From NCBI GenBank assembly GCA_030748215.1, contig JASMMK010000054.1:18118-82117 (forward strand): a stretch of DNA of 64,000 bases, given 5' to 3'. This DNA comes from Candidatus Scalindua sp. Its GTDB lineage: Bacteria; Planctomycetota; Brocadiia; Brocadiales; Scalinduaceae. The notes under the pieces are model-generated. The model was not told where the DNA came from. It was given only the letters and a program-made list of their open reading frames with translations, and made no database searches. Positions 60,286 to 64,000 of the stretch are shown in pieces. Every line of letters starts with the position of its first letter. Within the stretch, counting starts at the first letter, position 1. The position numbers and the translations under genes are program-made.

Positions 60286-62094
60286 CTAGGAAGCTTCTAA
60301 GCGTTTCTCCAGGGCATCTATCTCATCTTTAAGCCCATCAGGAAGTCTATCACCAAATTTCGCAAGATGCTCTCTTATTAAAGGTATCTGTTTTTTCCAC
60401 TCTTCGGTGTCCACTTTCAGGAGTTCATCTACATCACTATCTGAGATATCCAGACCGTCAAGGTCCAGTGCATCCTTAGTTGGCACCCATCCGATTGGTG
60501 TCTCCTCGGCCTTTCCCTCGCCGCAGACTCTTTCAATTACCCATTTCAAGGCACGACTGTTTTCTCCATAACCCGGCCAGAGGAACTTGCCGTCATCACC
60601 CTTACGAAACCAGTTAACATGGAAAATTTTAGGTAATTTATCAGGGTCGGTCTTCTTTCCCATATCCAGCCAGTGTTTGAAATAGTCTCCCATATGGTAG
60701 CCGCAGAACGGCAGCATTGCGAATGGATCGTACCGCAGTTCTCCCACCTTGCCGGCAGCAGCTGCAGTTTTCTCAGATGATGCTATAGAGCCCAGGAAAG
60801 TTCCATGCTGCCAGCTGAATGACTGGTGAATCAACGGCACAACAGTCGGACGTCTACCACCAAAAAGAAACGCAGATATCGGAACACCCTTTGGGTCTTC
60901 CCACGCGGGATCAATTACAGGGTTTTGACATGCATGTGCAGTGAAACGTGCGTTCGGATGAGCGGCTGGAGTACCCGTCTCAGGTGTCCACTCATTACCT
61001 TTCCAGTCTGTTAATTTAGCAGGCGGTTCATCTGTCATCTCCTCCCACCATACATCACCATCTTCCGTATAGGCTACATTAGTGAAAATGCTGTTCTCCT
61101 TCATCGTAAGCATACAATTTGGATTTGTCTTCATTGATGTTCCCGGAGCAACCCCAAAATAGCCGGCTTCAGGATTTATCGCGTACAGACGACCATCTTC
61201 ACAGAATTTCATCCACGCTATATCGTCACCAACACATTCTACTTTCCATCCGGGAATTGTTGCGTTCAGCATTGCCAGATTAGTTTTACCGCAGGCACTC
61301 GGAAACGCAGCGGTAATATATTTCTTTTCTCCCCCCGGAGGTGTGATGCCAAGTATAAGCATGTGTTCGGCAAACCATCCCTCTTCTCTTGCCATCGATG
61401 ATGCAATACGCAATGCGAAACATTTCTTCCCTAATAACGCGTTTCCACCATATCCTGAACCATAAGACCAGATAGTTCTTTCTACAGGAAAGTGAGTAAT
61501 GTATTTGTTATCCGCATTACATGGCCAGGACACATCCTGTTGGCCCTCTTCCAATGGACTGCCAACAGAGTGAAGGCAAGGTATAAAAACACCATCATCA
61601 CCCAGAACATCCAGGACCGGTTTTCCCATACGTGTCATTATTTTCAGATTGTTTGCAACATACGGAGAGTCTGTAAGTTCTATACCAATGTGAGCAATTT
61701 CTGAACCTAGCGGCCCCATACTGAAAGGAACAACGTACATGGTGCGCCCTTTCATAGAACCTGTATAAAGCGCAGTCATCTCTGCTCTCATTTCATCCGG
61801 ATCACGCCAATTATTGTTCGGACCGGCATCTTCCTCTTTTATTGTGCATACAAAAGTTCTATCTTCTACTCTGGCAACATCTGCAGGATCTGAAATTGCC
61901 CAATAACTGTTCGGTCTTTTATCCTCATTTAATCTAACATATGTACCACTCTTAACCAGCATATCAGCCATCTCATCATATTCTTCCTTGCTGCCATCAC
62001 ACCATACAACCTGATCAGGTTGACACATTCCTGCCATTTCGTCTACCCATGCCATAAGTTTTTTATTATTTGTCAGCGGGGTTGTGCTGCCCAT
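60286..62094 (-). CDS. pckG: Phosphoenolpyruvate carboxykinase (GTP)
   Basis: GTP-dependent PEPCK interconverts oxaloacetate and phosphoenolpyruvate. The 602-residue length is typical of the GTP type. The P-loop [13 protein letters not shown], the metal site [28 protein letters not shown] and [13 protein letters not shown] are conserved. ATG 62094 has GGAGATG upstream. In anammox bacteria that fix CO2 by the acetyl-CoA route, the enzyme would serve gluconeogenesis from pyruvate or oxaloacetate. It is transcribed alone. Confidence 0.96.
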   Translation of the reverse strand: MGSTTPLTNNKKLMAWVDEMAGMCQPDQVVWCDGSKEEYDEMADMLVKSGTYVRLNEDKRPNSYWAISDPADVARVEDRTFVCTIKEEDAGPNNNWRDPDEMRAEMTALYTGSMKGRTMYVVPFSMGPLGSEIAHIGIELTDSPYVANNLKIMTRMGKPVLDVLGDDGVFIPCLHSVGSPLEEGQQDVSWPCNADNKYITHFPVERTIWSYGSGYGGNALLGKKCFALRIASSMAREEGWFAEHMLILGITPPGGEKKYITAAFPSACGKTNLAMLNATIPGWKVECVGDDIAWMKFCEDGRLYAINPEAGYFGVAPGTSMKTNPNCMLTMKENSIFTNVAYTEDGDVWWEEMTDEPPAKLTDWKGNEWTPETGTPAAHPNARFTAHACQNPVIDPAWEDPKGVPISAFLFGGRRPTVVPLIHQSFSWQHGTFLGSIASSEKTAAAAGKVGELRYDPFAMLPFCGYHMGDYFKHWLDMGKKTDPDKLPKIFHVNWFRKGDDGKFLWPGYGENSRALKWVIERVCGEGKAEETPIGWVPTKDALDLDGLDISDSDVDELLKVDTEEWKKQIPLIREHLAKFGDRLPDGLKDEIDALEKRLEAS

Positions 62095-62404
62095 AGCATC
62101 TCCTGTCTATTTATAAAGTTTTATTTATAACCACTGTGATAAAATATTCTATAAGGATCTAAATGATCATTCTAAAACAAAATACCATTAATTTCCAACC
62201 AATTTTTGATATTTAAGCTTACTTTTTCCTGATGAAAATTGAGTCGATTACTATATAATGAATGGCCCTTGGAATCCCTTTAAATGTTAGTTATATTAGC
62301 GTTAAACACCGGAATATCATGCTCAGGATGGAGAATTTAGCAATATTAATATTTGCACTTATTAGTAGAACACAGGAGTTGCAAATTACTTTCAGGAATA
62401 TAAG
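62095..62404. other. Divergent promoter region between pckG and the LOG-family gene
   Basis: 310 bp without an open frame of note. AT-rich with TATAAT-like stretches; it must hold the promoters of both genes. I see no riboswitch. Confidence 0.4.
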
Positions 62405-62986
62405 ATGAAAAGATTGTGTGTGTATTGTGGATCAAGCTCAGGCAGGCAGCCTGATTACGTGCAAGTGGCCAGGCAACTGGCACGTGCCATGGTTAATAGA
62501 GATATAGACCTGGTATATGGCGGTGCAAGCGTAGGTATAATGGGTGAAATTGCTAACGCTGTTCTTGAAGAAGGAGGAGACGTAATCGGTATAATTCCGA
62601 AAGGGTTATTTAGAAAAGAGGTTGCTCATACCGGTATTACAGAGTTAAGAGAGGTTGATTCTATGCATGATCGGAAGTTATTAATGGCTGATCTATCTGA
62701 TGGTTTTATCGCTTTACCCGGAGGATTAGGTACGATTGAAGAGATCTTTGAGATTATAACATGGTCACAGTTGGGGCTTCATCGGAAGCCGTGTGGCCTG
62801 CTGAACGCATGTCAATACTACGACAAGCTGATCGGCTTTCTTGACCATGCCGTCTCAGAGCAATTTATAAAAGCGACCCATCATTCCACAATACTTGTGG
62901 ATGAGTGCCCGGAAGCATTACTGGAGAAGTTTGAAGTATACAAAGCGCCTGATGCAATAAAATGGATTGACAGAAAAAGTACTTAA
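62405..62986 (+). CDS. LOG-family protein (TIGR00730 type)
   Basis: Protein of 193 residues with the Rossmann fold of the lysine-decarboxylase-like LOG family. The motifs VYGGASVGIMGEIANAV and the diagnostic LPGGLGTIEEIFE (PGGxGTxxE) are present. Such proteins hydrolyse nucleoside 5'-monophosphates of the cytokinin type, or other nucleotides in bacteria. The physiological substrate in bacteria is usually unknown. MKRLCVYCGSSSG starts it. It leads a rightward run of three genes at the window end. Confidence 0.92.
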   Translation: MKRLCVYCGSSSGRQPDYVQVARQLARAMVNRDIDLVYGGASVGIMGEIANAVLEEGGDVIGIIPKGLFRKEVAHTGITELREVDSMHDRKLLMADLSDGFIALPGGLGTIEEIFEIITWSQLGLHRKPCGLLNACQYYDKLIGFLDHAVSEQFIKATHHSTILVDECPEALLEKFEVYKAPDAIKWIDRKST

Positions 62987-62996
62987 TATATACAAT

Positions 62997-63398
62997 ATGA
63001 AGACATATGTGCTTATATTCCTCTTACTCTTTGCCTCCATAATTGTGATATTAAAATTGATCACATCACCAGGTCAGGTCACTACCCCTGAAGCTTCCAT
63101 TGACGGGACGAGATATGGCACAGAAGTAGCGGCATATCAGTCCAGTGATGAATCATATTATAAGCAAAGTACGAACGAGGAGATAGATAACCAGGTATTA
63201 ATGGCTTTTGCAAGAGCATTTGTTGATGTACAATCATACATGCATAAAGCTGGTAATAGAGCGCATTATAGTGAAACGAGTAAGATTGTTCAAAGCCACG
63301 GTTTAAGTGTAGAAAGTTATACAAAGATAGCATCGCGAATGAACAAGAATTCAGGCTTGCGAAATAAAGTTCAAAGAATGATTAACGAAGTTAACTAA
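62997..63398 (+). CDS. Exported DUF4168-like protein
   Basis: Protein of about 133 residues from ATG 62997 (an overlapping extension to 62967 lacks support). An N-terminal hydrophobic segment (VLIFLLLFASIIVILKL) suggests a signal anchor or signal peptide. The remaining part is helical: LMAFARAFVDVQSYMHKAGN, and SRMNKNSGLRNKVQ near the end. FAxAFxxV...Y and the closing ...NxxLRxKVxxxI are features of DUF4168 proteins, which are envelope-associated and of unknown role. Ten bases separate it from the LOG gene. Confidence 0.6.
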   Translation: MKTYVLIFLLLFASIIVILKLITSPGQVTTPEASIDGTRYGTEVAAYQSSDESYYKQSTNEEIDNQVLMAFARAFVDVQSYMHKAGNRAHYSETSKIVQSHGLSVESYTKIASRMNKNSGLRNKVQRMINEVN

Positions 63399-63419
63399 CC
63401 TTACCACAAGAGATCATTA

Positions 63420-63944
63420 ATGAAAATAAAACACATCCAAAACATACTTATAATACTTATTATCATTTCCTCAGTTAATAAAACAAGTTTTGCGATTGGA
63501 AAAATTGTAAATTACTTCCTGGACAATCCAAATGCGTGGGACGATACGAAGCGGGTTACGCGTAGTACACCAACGAAAGTTGTAATAAAAAACGGGATGG
63601 AGGGATTGGTGTTTAAACTTACAGACTTAACTCCAGGGGACGTTGTTGCGTTAGTCTTTCTTGAAGCAAAAAAGGTAGAAAAATTCAGTAGCGAAAAATC
63701 TTGTGATGCTGGTGACAAACTAGTACGAGGTAAGAATAGAATTGTGTCTGTTATTACGAAAAACCACGGCAATCGTAAGGAATTTCATTATAGATTCTTA
63801 TTGCAAAGAGAAATGAATCGTATGCCAATTGATATTTTTAATGACGGTGATGCGGTTCTTGAAAGCAGTTATGATGGCACTGAACCGGTTGTAAACATGT
63901 CAGATTTGTCCGGTATTAAGCTCTTAGAGATTGAGGTACGTTAA
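63420..63944 (+). CDS. Exported protein of unknown function
   Basis: Protein of 174 residues. A signal peptide with hydrophobic core NILIILIIISSVN ends near SFA-IG. The mature part is beta-rich and basic, with VFKLTDLTPGDVVALVFLEA, one cysteine in EKSCDAGDKL, and LLQREMNRMPIDIFN. The layout suggests a small secreted or periplasmic domain. I recognise no family. It is 21 bp after the DUF4168-like gene and likely co-transcribed with it. Confidence 0.6.
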   Translation: MKIKHIQNILIILIIISSVNKTSFAIGKIVNYFLDNPNAWDDTKRVTRSTPTKVVIKNGMEGLVFKLTDLTPGDVVALVFLEAKKVEKFSSEKSCDAGDKLVRGKNRIVSVITKNHGNRKEFHYRFLLQREMNRMPIDIFNDGDAVLESSYDGTEPVVNMSDLSGIKLLEIEVR

Positions 63945-64000
63945 TTTGCTATAGTACACGTCTTTGTAGGGAACTATATAATTCCTGTAGCAGAAGCGCC

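Noticed and set aside
1..64000. CRISPR array or prophage
   Set aside because: No regularly spaced identical repeats and no phage structural or integrase genes were seen.

Overview
The window looks like the chromosome of an anammox planctomycete of the Candidatus Scalindua / Candidatus Kuenenia type. Four things point there: a cytochrome cd1 nitrite reductase (NirS), a Rieske/cytochrome b operon that also carries a hexaheme c protein and an octaheme hydroxylamine-oxidoreductase-like protein, a porin at the end of that operon, and visibly AT-rich DNA. No rRNA gene is present, so the genus is an inference. The region reads as ordinary chromosome; I see no CRISPR array, phage or complete transposon.

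Layout. 1-6 kb: the start of an LsrF-type aldolase, an exported protein of unknown function, an overlapping radical SAM / WbsX-like pair, a small protein that has a paralogue at 58.4 kb, and a coiled-coil/TPR membrane protein. 6-17.3 kb: RNA and cofactor genes (truA, a tRNA-binding protein, an RluB-type synthase, thiC, miaB), a twice-frameshifted cobalamin adenosyltransferase, a GGDEF-PilZ protein, apgM and pyrB-pyrI. Two unassigned structured-RNA candidates lie at 6.06 and 12.7 kb. 17.3-24 kb: a Lys-rich coiled-coil protein, tRNA-Cys and tRNA-Leu, then a leftward block of a large TPR protein, purN, two unknown genes and accA. 24-31.5 kb: a rightward block of tyrA, purSL, purQ, NuoE-like, NuoF-like and a MobB-like P-loop gene that carries a piece of transposase in frame. 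31.6-38 kb: recJ, a prepilin peptidase, an OmpA-type lipoprotein, hisH and an EF-G-like factor.

The respiratory core spans 38-54 kb. nirS is followed by three tandem NirJ-like radical SAM genes, which fits local synthesis of the heme d1 that NirS needs. Three small leftward genes follow (a cytochrome c'-like lipoprotein, a HEAT-repeat lipoprotein and a cupredoxin), then Rieske - cytochrome b - subunit IV - hexaheme c - octaheme HAO-like - porin. A two-palindrome element with identical 27-nt internal spacing lies about 0.55 kb upstream of both nirS and the Rieske gene, which suggests that nitrite reduction and quinol oxidation are co-regulated. It is the strongest new signal in the window.

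54-64 kb holds mgtE, a SPASM radical SAM protein, a TIR-TPR gene broken at two slippage-prone repeats, a tRNA-Val with C at position 33, the second copy of the small protein, a HAMP membrane protein, pckG, a LOG-family hydrolase and two exported proteins. Several intergenic gaps, mostly behind gene ends, hold degenerate repeats of distinct word families.
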